Source of the DNA: Syntrophomonadaceae bacterium
GTDB taxonomy: Bacteria; Bacillota; Syntrophomonadia; Syntrophomonadales; Syntrophomonadaceae
Direction of reading: 5' to 3'
DNA length: 9,559 nt
Assembly: GCA_012798055.1 (NCBI GenBank)
Contig: JAAZOA010000133.1
Coordinates: 1-9,559, forward strand
The notes below the pieces were generated by a model. That model was given only the letters and a program-made list of their open reading frames with translations, searched no databases and was not told the DNA's origin. Positions 1 through 6,594 of this stretch are shown piece after piece (the stretch's first letter is position 1; the number at the start of each line of letters is the position of its first letter). A program made the translations under genes and the position numbers.

Positions 1-166
1 ATGTAAATTGGCTGTTAATATCAATTATAGTGATTCCGGGTATATATCAACAAATAAGTTTTTAGGTCCAGTTTCGTCGGGCAAATCCAGGTTTACACCC
101 AGCTTCGCAATAAAGTCAGAACGCTCACTATCCTTGCAGACGCATAAACCGGAATGGGGGATATAC
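1..166 (+). other. Leader upstream of the DUF2284 gene, no clear promoter
   Basis: This stretch is open in the DUF2284 frame but is probably untranslated. I looked for a -35/-10 pair and found only weak candidates with poor spacing (for example TATAGT at 26-31 without a partner hexamer at 17 bases). The promoter may lie left of the window, or the gene may be cotranscribed with something upstream. Confidence 0.3.
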
Positions 167-742
167 ATGGATCTACGGGAAAAAATACAACTCCTGGCTG
201 TCCTTGACCAGAGGGCCCAAGAATTGGGTTTTGACATCTGTTTGCCGGTTTTGGCCAAAGATATCTGTTTGGATGACCGGGTCCGAATGCATTGCCAACT
301 GAATCTATGCGGAAATTACGGAAAAAATCTGATGTGTCCGCCTTTTCTACCCCCTCTGGCTGAGACAAGGCAATTGGTCAGCAGTTTTACGTTTGCCTTT
401 TTGCTCCAGCTGAAAAGGGGTCTTGATTCCGATGATAAAACCAATATGCGAGCGGTATTTGATGCTACTGCTTTACTACTCAATCAAATGCTGGTCAGTC
501 TGGAAAGAGACGCTTTCAATAGCGGCTTCCGCTTGGCCATGGCTCTGGGAGCCGGTGAATGTAAGATCTGCCCGACCTGCATCATCCAGGAAGGGGAGGA
601 GCACTGCCTTAATCCAGGTGCAGCCAGGCCTTCCATGGAAGGTATGGGTATCGATGTTATCAGGACCTTCCGCTCGGCTGGTTTACCCATGGACTTTAAG
701 CCGGATGAATTGTCCGTGGCTGGTCTCTTGTTGATCGATTAG
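167..742 (+). CDS. DUF2284 family cysteine-rich, predicted metal-binding protein
   Basis: A 191-residue soluble protein with two cysteine groups: Cys43-x4-Cys48-x8-Cys57 (the last in a CPP motif just after a YGK motif) and Cys132-x2-Cys135-x2-Cys138-x8-Cys147 near the C terminus. This layout is what I know of DUF2284, a family of predicted metal or Fe-S binding proteins found mainly in anaerobes and archaea; its reaction is unknown. The frame is open back to a TTG at position 8. I prefer the ATG at 167 because a G-rich ribosome binding site (GGGGG at 156-160) sits 6 bases upstream and the extra 53 residues look like low-information leader translation. It is the only plus-strand gene and converges on the 72-residue gene, the stop codons overlapping by four bases. 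Family call fairly confident, function unknown. Confidence 0.8.
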   Translation: MDLREKIQLLAVLDQRAQELGFDICLPVLAKDICLDDRVRMHCQLNLCGNYGKNLMCPPFLPPLAETRQLVSSFTFAFLLQLKRGLDSDDKTNMRAVFDATALLLNQMLVSLERDAFNSGFRLAMALGAGECKICPTCIIQEGEEHCLNPGAARPSMEGMGIDVIRTFRSAGLPMDFKPDELSVAGLLLID

Positions 743-957
743 TTCCAGGGGTCGATCAGATGTCCCTCTCCACCTTGAGTCGAAATCACTCGAATCATTG
801 ATTGGGGTATCAAATAACTGCGGCCGCGGTTGTCGATAAATATCAGCACCCAGGTATCATCAGGCGGCCTTTTCCCTCGGAAACCTATAATCGTGCCGCG
901 AAACGTATAAAAGGGATGTTTTGTATCAAATACTTGCACTCGGTCTCCGATTTGCAT
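739..957 (-). CDS. Small hypothetical protein, SH3/KOW-like beta-rich (72 aa)
   Basis: I do not recognise a named family. The predicted 72-residue protein begins MQIGDRVQVFDTKHPF, then a Gly-rich turn (GTIIGFRGKR), then hydrophobic strands (WVLIFIDNRG, SYLIP). This pattern of short beta strands and turns resembles small SH3, KOW or Tudor-like barrels, which often bind nucleic acid or protein partners; that fold guess is inference. The start is the ATG at 955-957, preceded by AAGGAGAG at a normal distance. A longer in-frame reading to 1041 exists, but it would run past this binding site and overlap the upstream gene. It is the last minus-strand gene of the cluster, 58 bases after the 188-residue gene, and its stop overlaps the stop of the convergent DUF2284 gene. 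Confidence 0.65.
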   Translation of the reverse strand: MQIGDRVQVFDTKHPFYTFRGTIIGFRGKRPPDDTWVLIFIDNRGRSYLIPQSMIRVISTQGGEGHLIDPWN

Positions 958-1015
958 AAATACTCTCCTTTTCGGTCGGTGTAAACAGCTGGTGAACCCT
1001 CCCGCTGACTTTACA

Positions 1016-1582
1016 TCAAGTCGATAATTTGTCGGTAACAACCTTCAAACCTTGCTCTGCGTAGATTTTTTTAAGCAGATCATGGACTTCATCTCGTTCA
1101 ATGCCTTTAATATTGAGGTGTTCAAAGACCCTGGCCAAAAAATTGCTGCCCAATTCCAAATCCTCCTGATGCAGCAGCCGGGGTGGTTTCACTTCCTGAA
1201 CGTCATAATGACCCAACACTGAAAAACTCAGATCGTAATCCGCCTCTTCAACCAAGCCATAAAAACCCTTTTCTCCGCTGATCAGCAAAAGCCCATAACT
1301 CAAGGTCCCTGGTTTAATGGGAACTTCGACTGCTTCAGACTGTAAAGCGATCTGGTGTCTGCTAAATAGGTATTTTTTTAGTTCGTCTATTTCCGTCTCG
1401 ATAAATAGTTCGTTAGCCAGGATCTCATCGTAGCAGGCATTCTCGTCCTCTTGGTCATAATCCCTAATCAGTTCCTCATAAGGAGCTGGTGGTGCAGTAC
1501 GCCCAATTACAAACCAGTCAATTCTCACCTGCTCTTGTCCCAAGAAATTATCTACCATTGACCAGGCCCGGAATAACCGCAC
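1016..1582 (-). CDS. Hypothetical acidic protein (about 188 aa)
   Basis: I do not recognise this protein. It is soluble, strongly acidic in its first half (stretches such as RDYDQEDENACYDE and IETEIDELKKYL), with no signal peptide, transmembrane segment or obvious catalytic motif. The middle (SYGLLLISGEKGFYGLV) looks beta-rich and the C-terminal third (LARVFEHLNIKGIERDEVHDLL) helical. The start is uncertain. A GTG at 1589-1591 overlaps the GAGAGG ribosome binding site at 1591-1596, so I chose the in-frame GTG at 1580-1582, 8 bases from that site; an ATG at 1556-1558 is a weaker alternative. It follows the 65-residue gene closely (about 31 bases), suggesting cotranscription with the mtnA-like gene. 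Coding is supported by length, spacing and a good ribosome binding site. Confidence 0.65.
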   Translation of the reverse strand: MRLFRAWSMVDNFLGQEQVRIDWFVIGRTAPPAPYEELIRDYDQEDENACYDEILANELFIETEIDELKKYLFSRHQIALQSEAVEVPIKPGTLSYGLLLISGEKGFYGLVEEADYDLSFSVLGHYDVQEVKPPRLLHQEDLELGSNFLARVFEHLNIKGIERDEVHDLLKKIYAEQGLKVVTDKLST

Positions 1583-1590
1583 CGCATCCA

Positions 1591-1596
1591 CCTCTC
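1591..1596 (-). promoter_or_regulatory. Ribosome binding site deciding the start of the 188-aa gene
   Basis: GAGAGG on the minus strand overlaps the most upstream possible GTG start (1589-1591) and lies 8 bases before the GTG at 1582, which favours the latter. Confidence 0.5.
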
Positions 1597-1613
1597 TGCC
1601 CGCTTAGTGAGGA

Positions 1614-1811
1614 CTAGTCTTTCGTTCTTATTGTCACCTTGATGCTGCGGCAGCAGTCATCATTCTTTACAATTATATCATCACCTTTTTCGAAAATCCT
1701 GACATGTTCATCACCTTCAACAATTATGTCTTCAACTTTCAATTTACCTTCTTTGGGAATGAATAACTGCCTGTTCAAGGGGATGATCACATTTTCCTTA
1801 ATTACTGCCAT
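1614..1811 (-). CDS. Small hypothetical protein, 65 aa, beta-rich and charged
   Basis: I do not recognise this family. The 65-residue protein alternates hydrophobic and charged residues (ENVIIPLNRQLFI, KVEDIIVEG, HVRIFEKGDDIIVKN, SIKVTIRTKD), which suggests a small all-beta domain. It carries a Cys-Cys pair at residues 53-54, and there is no membrane segment. The ATG at 1809-1811 is well supported by AGGAGG 7 bases upstream. It sits between the mtnA-like gene (64 bases upstream) and the 188-residue gene (about 31 bases downstream), so all three are probably on one transcript. The repeated D/E-G turns could hint at a subunit or carrier-like role, but that is speculation. Confidence 0.7.
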   Translation of the reverse strand: MAVIKENVIIPLNRQLFIPKEGKLKVEDIIVEGDEHVRIFEKGDDIIVKNDDCCRSIKVTIRTKD

Positions 1812-1875
1812 TTGTTATCCTCCTATTCCTCAATCATCTCGTTGGGGCCGACTCCGGTTTGGATCAGGCCACCTT

Positions 1876-2907
1876 TTATTTCGGCAATGACCAGTAGTTG
1901 CCCACCTCTCTAGGATTCAATATGCCCCGGTCGGTCACAACCCCGGCAATCAGATCAGGGGGAGTAAGATCAAAAGCCGGATAGATAGCCCTTACTTTTG
2001 CCCCGGTTATCCTGACCCCATTAAAATTCAACACCTCTTCTGGATCACGCATTTCAATGGGAATGTCCTTACCGCTTAGGCATTTCCTGTCCGGTCCCCC
2101 GTAACCCAGAATGTAGAAAGGGATTGCATGATACCGGGCGGCCAATGCCAGTTGGAAGGTACCCACTTTATTGGCCACGGTTCCATCCATGGCAATGCGG
2201 TCAGCTGCGGTAAAAACCTTAGAGATCATACCCCTGCTCATGCAGTAGGCTGCCATATTGTCGGTAATAAGGGTCACCGGAATATCCAGTTCTGATACCG
2301 CCCAGGCTGTGAGTCTCGCCCCCTGCAGGTAGGGTCTGGTCTCAGTGGACATGACCTGGACTTGTTTCCCATTCTGAACAGCCCTCTGCAACATGATCAA
2401 CAAAGCTGGTCCCGGAAAACAGTGGGTAAGCAGAGTATCCCCGCCGGACAATAGTGTCTCTGCCCAATTCCCGGTCCTTTCGGAGCGCAATTCCTGCTTG
2501 CCGATGATGGTCTGCAACTGCTGCAAAATCTGGCCAGACCAGGGAACAATTTGCCAGTCTATTCTGCTCAAAATACTCTCCAGCAGGGCTGCCATGTGAA
2601 ATCCGGTAGGCCGGGTGGCATTCAGACGTTGCCTGGCCCCCTCCAAATAATCGCGCACTTCGGCCCAGCTCAAGTCAGGACGTTCTTCTATCTGCCATGC
2701 TGCCAAAAGCAACCCATACCCAGCAGTCAAAGCAATGTCGCCTGCACCTTGAACTGCCATATCTTCTATACATCTGGCAACCTGTTCATAATCGGCGCAC
2801 AAGATCTCCACAATCTCATGGGGGAAACGGCGGCGGTCGATGATGACAAGGTTTTTATTCCGCAAAAATACGGTTTGCTCTATTTTTGAGAGCCTCATCC
2901 CGCCCAA
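1876..2907 (-). CDS. MtnA-like (eIF2B-related) sugar-phosphate aldose-ketose isomerase homologue
   Basis: About 343 residues, the usual length of methylthioribose-1-phosphate isomerase (MtnA), a family that isomerises 5-substituted ribose-1-phosphates to ribulose-1-phosphates. Family landmarks are present: RPT (99-101), LLTHC with the catalytic-type Cys163, STETRPYLQGARLTAW, LITDNMA with the acid Asp216, a DRIAMDG-VANK-GT block, and a C-terminal IEMRDPEEV, PAFDLTP, LIAGVVTDRGI. It is divergent at the substrate site: the canonical RGAPAIG motif is replaced by QGAGDIA (Gln53 for the phosphate-contacting Arg), THCNAG is THCFPG, and ANGD is MDGT. The substrate may therefore differ, for example 5-deoxyribose-1-phosphate or ribose-1,5-bisphosphate, or catalysis may be altered. 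The start is a TTG 7 bases after GGAGG; another TTG at 2935-2937 has a poorer site, and an ATG at 2896-2898 lies too far. It follows the B12-binding gene by 63 bases, across a hairpin. Confidence 0.78.
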   Translation of the reverse strand: MGGMRLSKIEQTVFLRNKNLVIIDRRRFPHEIVEILCADYEQVARCIEDMAVQGAGDIALTAGYGLLLAAWQIEERPDLSWAEVRDYLEGARQRLNATRPTGFHMAALLESILSRIDWQIVPWSGQILQQLQTIIGKQELRSERTGNWAETLLSGGDTLLTHCFPGPALLIMLQRAVQNGKQVQVMSTETRPYLQGARLTAWAVSELDIPVTLITDNMAAYCMSRGMISKVFTAADRIAMDGTVANKVGTFQLALAARYHAIPFYILGYGGPDRKCLSGKDIPIEMRDPEEVLNFNGVRITGAKVRAIYPAFDLTPPDLIAGVVTDRGILNPREVGNYWSLPK

Positions 2908-2914
2908 GGTATTA

Positions 2915-2919
2915 CCTCC
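2915..2919 (-). promoter_or_regulatory. Ribosome binding site deciding the mtnA-like start
   Basis: GGAGG on the minus strand lies 7 bases before the TTG at 2907. It falls inside the longer reading that begins at 2937 and is 16 bases from the ATG at 2898, so it points to 2907. Confidence 0.6.
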
Positions 2920-2943
2920 AATTTTCAGGGCATACAAAATAAC

Positions 2944-2984
2944 CTGCCAGGAGGTGAAGAAGATATCCTCTCACTTCCTGGCAG
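2944..2984 (-). other. Intercistronic hairpin between the second B12-subunit gene and the mtnA-like gene
   Basis: Two 14-base arms (2944-2957 and 2971-2984) are inverted copies with one mismatch, separated by a 13-base loop. The first arm in the transcript contains the last codons and the TGA stop of the B12-binding gene. The bases after the stem are GTTATTTTG, only a short T run, so this is at best a leaky terminator. It may instead protect the upstream message from 3' decay or set lower expression of the mtnA-like part. Confidence 0.6.
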
Positions 2985-3378
2985 ACATGACATCCTGTAT
3001 CCATTGGATAATAACGGCAACGGATGTACCCGGGCCAAAAAAACGCGCAACTGCTCCCGATTTCTCCAGGGAGCGGGCGTCTTTCTCCGGAATAACGCCT
3101 CCGCCGATAACCATTATGTCCCCCGCCCCCAGGGAATCGAGTAATTCCCTGAGGCGGGGAAAAGTTTCCTGATAGCCACCAGTGTGCATGCTTATTCCAA
3201 CGATATCAGCATCTTCCTGGATGGCCGTTTGCGCAATCTCTTCAACCGTTCGGTATAGACCGGTATAGATTACCTCCATCCCGCTGTCGCGGAGGCTGCG
3301 AGCCACCAATCTTACCCCCCGGTCATGAGAATCAAGCCCGGTCTTAGCAAGTACGATCCTGATGACTCTTCCACCCAT
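2971..3378 (-). CDS. Second, divergent cobalamin-binding (mutase small-subunit-like) protein
   Basis: A 135-residue Rossmann-type B12-binding protein, paralogous to the product at 4409-4813. It has the base-off/His-on motif D16-S-H18-D-R-G (His18 would be the lower cobalt ligand) and the GGGVIPEKD phosphate-loop region. The middle S-x-L motif reads Ser-Met-His followed by TGGY, where the paralogue has Ser-Cys-Leu then SGAH; these residues normally line the dimethylbenzimidazole-tail pocket, so tail binding or partner choice may differ. The ATG at 3376-3378 has only a weak ribosome binding site (GGTGAG very close). It lies 36 bases after the GTPase gene. It could be an alternative small subunit, a partner for a mutase encoded elsewhere, or a cobalamin carrier. 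No second large subunit is present here. Confidence 0.85.
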   Translation of the reverse strand: MGGRVIRIVLAKTGLDSHDRGVRLVARSLRDSGMEVIYTGLYRTVEEIAQTAIQEDADIVGISMHTGGYQETFPRLRELLDSLGAGDIMVIGGGVIPEKDARSLEKSGAVARFFGPGTSVAVIIQWIQDVMSARK

Positions 3379-3414
3379 AATCTCACCGTCTCTCCAACCG
3401 TACTTCGTCCCCAG

Positions 3415-4401
3415 TTAGCTGGTACCCGGACGTTGTTTCATGAAGCGCTGAGCAATCTCTTCGGCCAGGGAATAGGGATCGGTTTCCTTGAGCAGACATC
3501 TATCGATCATCCGCTTCATTTCTCCGCTGGTTTCCAGTTGTTCCAGTACGGGAGCAAGCACCGAACCCCAAATCGCTTCAGTAATTTCCGCTGCGGTCTT
3601 GCGGCGCATGCGTTCAGAGATGAGGTTATTGTCGATCAGGAATTGATAATGCTCGTCAATCTTGTCCCTCAAAACTTCCACGCTCTCCGCAAACTTATGG
3701 GGTTCCAATACGCTCTCCACCAGCAATACCGGGGTTACCCAGCCCTTGGAAACTCCGTATTTATCCCTGGACATCTGTACCATATTCATGGTCTCTTTGT
3801 ATAATTTGCCGGCTCCTTCACGGTCAGCTTTGTTGATAACGAAAATATCGGCTATTTCCATCAATCCGGCTTTCAAGGCCTGGATTTCGTCACCCATACC
3901 CGGCACCAGGACGACAATCACCGTATGGGCATGATTGATGATCTCAACCTCTTGCTGCCCGACGCCCACAGTCTCGACGATTATCTTGTCTTTCCCCAGC
4001 ACATCCATGACATGGATGCCTTCTCCGACCGCCTTGGAAATACCACCCATTGCACCGCGAGTAGCCAGGCTGCGTACAAACACTCCTGGATCCTCAGCAT
4101 GGCGCAACATACGGATTCTGTCTCCTAAAAGTGCTCCTCCGGTAAAGGGACTGGTCGGATCCACAGCCAATACCCCTACTGTTTTATCCTGTTTGCGATA
4201 GGCAGCGATAAGCTCATCCGTCAGGGTGCTCTTACCCGCTCCAGGTGCCCCGGTTATCCCTATGACATGGGACTTGCCGGTCTCCTTGAATATTTCTTGA
4301 ATTGCGATGTAGGTATCGGTGATTTGGTCTTCCAGATTTCTTATCAAGCGGGAAGCCGCCCGGATATCTCCCGCCAGGACCCTTTTACCTAATTCTTTCA
4401 T
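3415..4401 (-). CDS. meaB: MeaB/ArgK-type G3E GTPase, mutase chaperone
   Basis: A 328-residue P-loop GTPase of the MeaB (MMAA, formerly ArgK) family. These proteins bind acyl-CoA mutases, gate transfer of adenosylcobalamin from the adenosyltransferase and protect or rescue the enzyme when the cofactor is damaged. Visible motifs are the Walker A loop GAPGAGKST (51-59), the family hallmark DPTSPFTGGALLGDR (81-95), ETVGVGQ (143-149) covering the switch region, and NKAD (190-193) for guanine specificity. Length matches the family, with a helical C-terminal dimerisation arm. It starts at an ATG 7 bases after the upstream B12-binding gene, with its ribosome binding site (AAAGGAG) inside that gene's end, so translation is probably coupled. 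Given its neighbour it probably serves an isobutyryl-CoA mutase. Confidence 0.93.
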   Translation of the reverse strand: MKELGKRVLAGDIRAASRLIRNLEDQITDTYIAIQEIFKETGKSHVIGITGAPGAGKSTLTDELIAAYRKQDKTVGVLAVDPTSPFTGGALLGDRIRMLRHAEDPGVFVRSLATRGAMGGISKAVGEGIHVMDVLGKDKIIVETVGVGQQEVEIINHAHTVIVVLVPGMGDEIQALKAGLMEIADIFVINKADREGAGKLYKETMNMVQMSRDKYGVSKGWVTPVLLVESVLEPHKFAESVEVLRDKIDEHYQFLIDNNLISERMRRKTAAEITEAIWGSVLAPVLEQLETSGEMKRMIDRCLLKETDPYSLAEEIAQRFMKQRPGTS

Positions 4402-4408
4402 AAAATGA

Positions 4409-4813
4409 TCACTCCTTTGGAGTTACATTGGCCGCTATCCATTCATTGATGGAATCCAGGGTTGCTCCCGGAGTAAAGATCTCTTTCAAGCCGGCTGCCT
4501 TGAGGGGAGGTATATCTTTCTCAGGGATGATCCCACCACCCACGACAACAATATCACCGGCTCCATTTTCCTGAAGTCCTTTAGCTACTGCCGGGTACAG
4601 GTAATTATGCGCCCCGGAGAGACAACTCAAGCCGACCATATCAACATCTTCTTGTAATGCCGTTGCTACTATCTGCTCGGGAGTCTGGTGACACCCGGTG
4701 TAGATTACCTCAAATCCTGCATCGCGGAAACTCCTGGCTAAAACTCTGGCCCCGCGATCATGACCATCCAGACCCGGTTTTGCTAGCAGTATCCGAATTC
4801 TTCTTTTCGCCAT
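4409..4813 (-). CDS. icmB: Isobutyryl-CoA mutase small subunit (B12-binding)
   Basis: A 134-residue cobalamin-binding subunit, close to the length known for stand-alone IcmB. It has all the classic B12-binding motifs: D16-G-H18-D-R-G (His18 replaces dimethylbenzimidazole as the lower cobalt ligand), the S-x-L motif as Ser-Cys-Leu in GLSCLSGAH, and the GGGIIPEKD loop near residue 95. It should form a heterodimer with the catalytic large subunit encoded 25 bases upstream and hold adenosylcobalamin over its active site. The ATG at 4811-4813 is preceded by GAGGAGGT at about 7 bases. The call as the specific partner of the large subunit rests on adjacency and on its better conserved motifs compared with the second B12-binding gene. 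By itself the protein would also fit a split methylmalonyl-CoA mutase. Confidence 0.88.
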   Translation of the reverse strand: MAKRRIRILLAKPGLDGHDRGARVLARSFRDAGFEVIYTGCHQTPEQIVATALQEDVDMVGLSCLSGAHNYLYPAVAKGLQENGAGDIVVVGGGIIPEKDIPPLKAAGLKEIFTPGATLDSINEWIAANVTPKE

Positions 4814-4838
4814 CTCGCTTACCTCCTCAACAATCTAA

Positions 4839-6521
4839 TTAATATATACCAGGATCACGGTATTCACCGTAGACTTCCCGGTAAACATCGCATATTTCCT
4901 GAACGGTGGCATAGTTCTTAACCGCCTCGATACAGTACGGCATTACGTTTTCGCCCTTTTTGCATGCACCGGCCAGATCCTTGAGGCATTCTGCGACTTT
5001 ACGGCTATCCCGTTTACGTTTGGTCTCGGCCAGACGTTTCAGCTGTTCCACTTCCACCGAGTCATCGATTTCCACGATGGGAATATCGACTACTTCGTCT
5101 TCAACATTGTATTTATTGACACCGATCATAATCTTCTCACCGGCATCGATCTGTTTCTGGAATTTGTAGGCAGCATCAGAGAGCTCCATCTGGGGGAAGC
5201 CTTTCTCAATGGCTGCAACCATTCCGCCCATCTCATCGATCTTGTGGATATATTCCCAAGCTTGTGCTTCAACTTCGTTGGTCAGCGCTTCCACGAAATA
5301 GGATCCGGCCAGTGGATCGATAGTGTTGGCTACACCAGTCTCTTCAGCTATCAGCTGCTGAGTCCGCAGGGCAATCTGCACGGCGTGGTCGGAAGGCAGG
5401 CACAAAACCTCGTCCAAGGAGTTGGTGTGCAGGGACTGGGTTCCGCCCAGCACCGCTGCCAGAGCTTCGGTAGCGGTCCGGACCACGTTGTTATATGGCT
5501 GCTGGGCTGTCAAAGAACACCCGGCAGTCTGGGTATGGAACCTCATCCACCAGGAGCGCGGATCTTGTGAATTATAGCGTTCACGCATAGCCTTGGCCCA
5601 GATGCGGCGTGCAGCTCTCAGTTTAGCTATCTCTTCGAAGAAATCGATATGGGAATTGAAGAAGAAGGAGAGCCGCGGTGCAAATTCATCCACGTGCAAC
5701 CCTTTGCGTTTGATAACGTCCTCCACGTATTCCATACCATCCCTGAGGGTGAAAGCCAATTCCTGCACTGCAGTTGCTCCTGCTTCTCTTATATGATAGC
5801 CACTGATACTGACCGTATTCCATTTGGGAACATATTTCGTTCCGAACTCGATTGTATCACTGATAAGTTTTACCGAAGGATCGGGCGGACACATCAAGGT
5901 CTTCTGGGCGATGAATTCTTTCAGCATGTCGTTCTGAATGGTTCCGCCTATCTTGGTAAGGGGGATGCCCTGCTCCTGGGCTGACGCACAATACATAGCC
6001 CACAGCGCAGTAGCCGGTGGGTTGATTGTCATTGAAGTAGTGATCTTGTCAAGGGGGATGCCTTTAATCAGATCGCGGAAATCGTCAATCGTGTCTATAG
6101 CCACACCGCATTTTCCACATTCGCCCTTGGCTTTGGGGGAATCGGTGTCATAACCCATGAGAGTCGGGAAGTCAAAGGCGGTACTCAGACCAGTCTGACC
6201 GGTGGTCAGCAGGTAATGCCAGCGCTTGTTGGTTTCAACGGCGGTGCCCATGCCGGCAAACATCCTGAAGGTCCAGTATTTTCCGCGATAACCGGTGGCC
6301 TGGTTGCCTCTCAGATAGGGAAATTGCCCCGGATAAGCGATGTCTTTTTCGAAATCCATGTCTTTGATGTCTTCGGGTCCGTAGATTCTGTTGATAGGTA
6401 AGCTCGAGACTGTACTCCATTCTGGCTTCTGATCGGGATTCTTGGCGATGACTTTCTTGACTTCATCCTCCCACTTTTTCCTCATTAGGCTAGACTTATC
6501 CAATAATTCCTGTGTAAACAA
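4839..6521 (-). CDS. icmA: Isobutyryl-CoA mutase large (catalytic) subunit
   Basis: A 560-residue catalytic subunit of the adenosylcobalamin-dependent acyl-CoA mutase family, with no fused B12 domain, the length of known IcmA. The TIM-barrel signatures are present: YPGQFPYLRG (63-72), AFDFPTLMGYDTD (115-127), GGTIQNDMLKEF (192-203), SISGYHIREAGAT (238-250), FAPRLSFFFNSH (280-291) and GGTQSLHTNSLDE. At the two positions that set the substrate it has Phe88 (RMFAG, where methylmalonyl-CoA mutase has Tyr89) and Gln206 (EFIAQK, where that enzyme has Arg207). Loss of the arginine removes the carboxylate contact, and Phe/Gln is the reported isobutyryl-CoA mutase pair. Ala115 and Phe88 argue against 2-hydroxyisobutyryl-CoA mutase, which has Asp and Ile there. 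The reaction would interconvert isobutyryl-CoA and butyryl-CoA. Translation starts at TTG, 7 bases after AGGAGG (6529-6534). Confidence 0.88.
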   Translation of the reverse strand: MFTQELLDKSSLMRKKWEDEVKKVIAKNPDQKPEWSTVSSLPINRIYGPEDIKDMDFEKDIAYPGQFPYLRGNQATGYRGKYWTFRMFAGMGTAVETNKRWHYLLTTGQTGLSTAFDFPTLMGYDTDSPKAKGECGKCGVAIDTIDDFRDLIKGIPLDKITTSMTINPPATALWAMYCASAQEQGIPLTKIGGTIQNDMLKEFIAQKTLMCPPDPSVKLISDTIEFGTKYVPKWNTVSISGYHIREAGATAVQELAFTLRDGMEYVEDVIKRKGLHVDEFAPRLSFFFNSHIDFFEEIAKLRAARRIWAKAMRERYNSQDPRSWWMRFHTQTAGCSLTAQQPYNNVVRTATEALAAVLGGTQSLHTNSLDEVLCLPSDHAVQIALRTQQLIAEETGVANTIDPLAGSYFVEALTNEVEAQAWEYIHKIDEMGGMVAAIEKGFPQMELSDAAYKFQKQIDAGEKIMIGVNKYNVEDEVVDIPIVEIDDSVEVEQLKRLAETKRKRDSRKVAECLKDLAGACKKGENVMPYCIEAVKNYATVQEICDVYREVYGEYRDPGIY

Positions 6522-6594
6522 GATACTCCCTCCTCACATTTTGCGCCTCTCGACATGCAACCAATCAATACAGGGACATCTCTCTAGTGCCGAC
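6522..6594 (-). other. cobO-icmA intercistronic gap with strong ribosome binding site
   Basis: This 73-base gap carries AGGAGG at 6529-6534, ideally placed for the TTG start of the mutase large subunit. I see no terminator or promoter in it, so cobO and the mutase genes are probably one transcript. Confidence 0.5.

Noticed and set aside
8..166. N-terminal extension of the DUF2284 protein from a TTG at position 8
   Set aside because: The added residues show no family motif and a suitable ribosome binding site precedes the ATG at 167.
958..1041. N-terminal extension of the 72-residue protein to 1041
   Set aside because: It would overlap the end of the upstream gene and read through a clear AAGGAGAG ribosome binding site placed for the ATG at 957.
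3325..3804. 159-codon plus-strand open frame antisense to meaB
   Set aside because: Shadow of the GTPase and B12-binding genes; composition and content do not resemble a protein family.
4839..6521. Calling the large subunit methylmalonyl-CoA mutase or 2-hydroxyisobutyryl-CoA mutase
   Set aside because: Gln206 replaces the carboxylate-binding arginine of methylmalonyl-CoA mutase, and Phe88 with Ala115 differs from the Ile and Asp of the 2-hydroxyisobutyryl enzyme.
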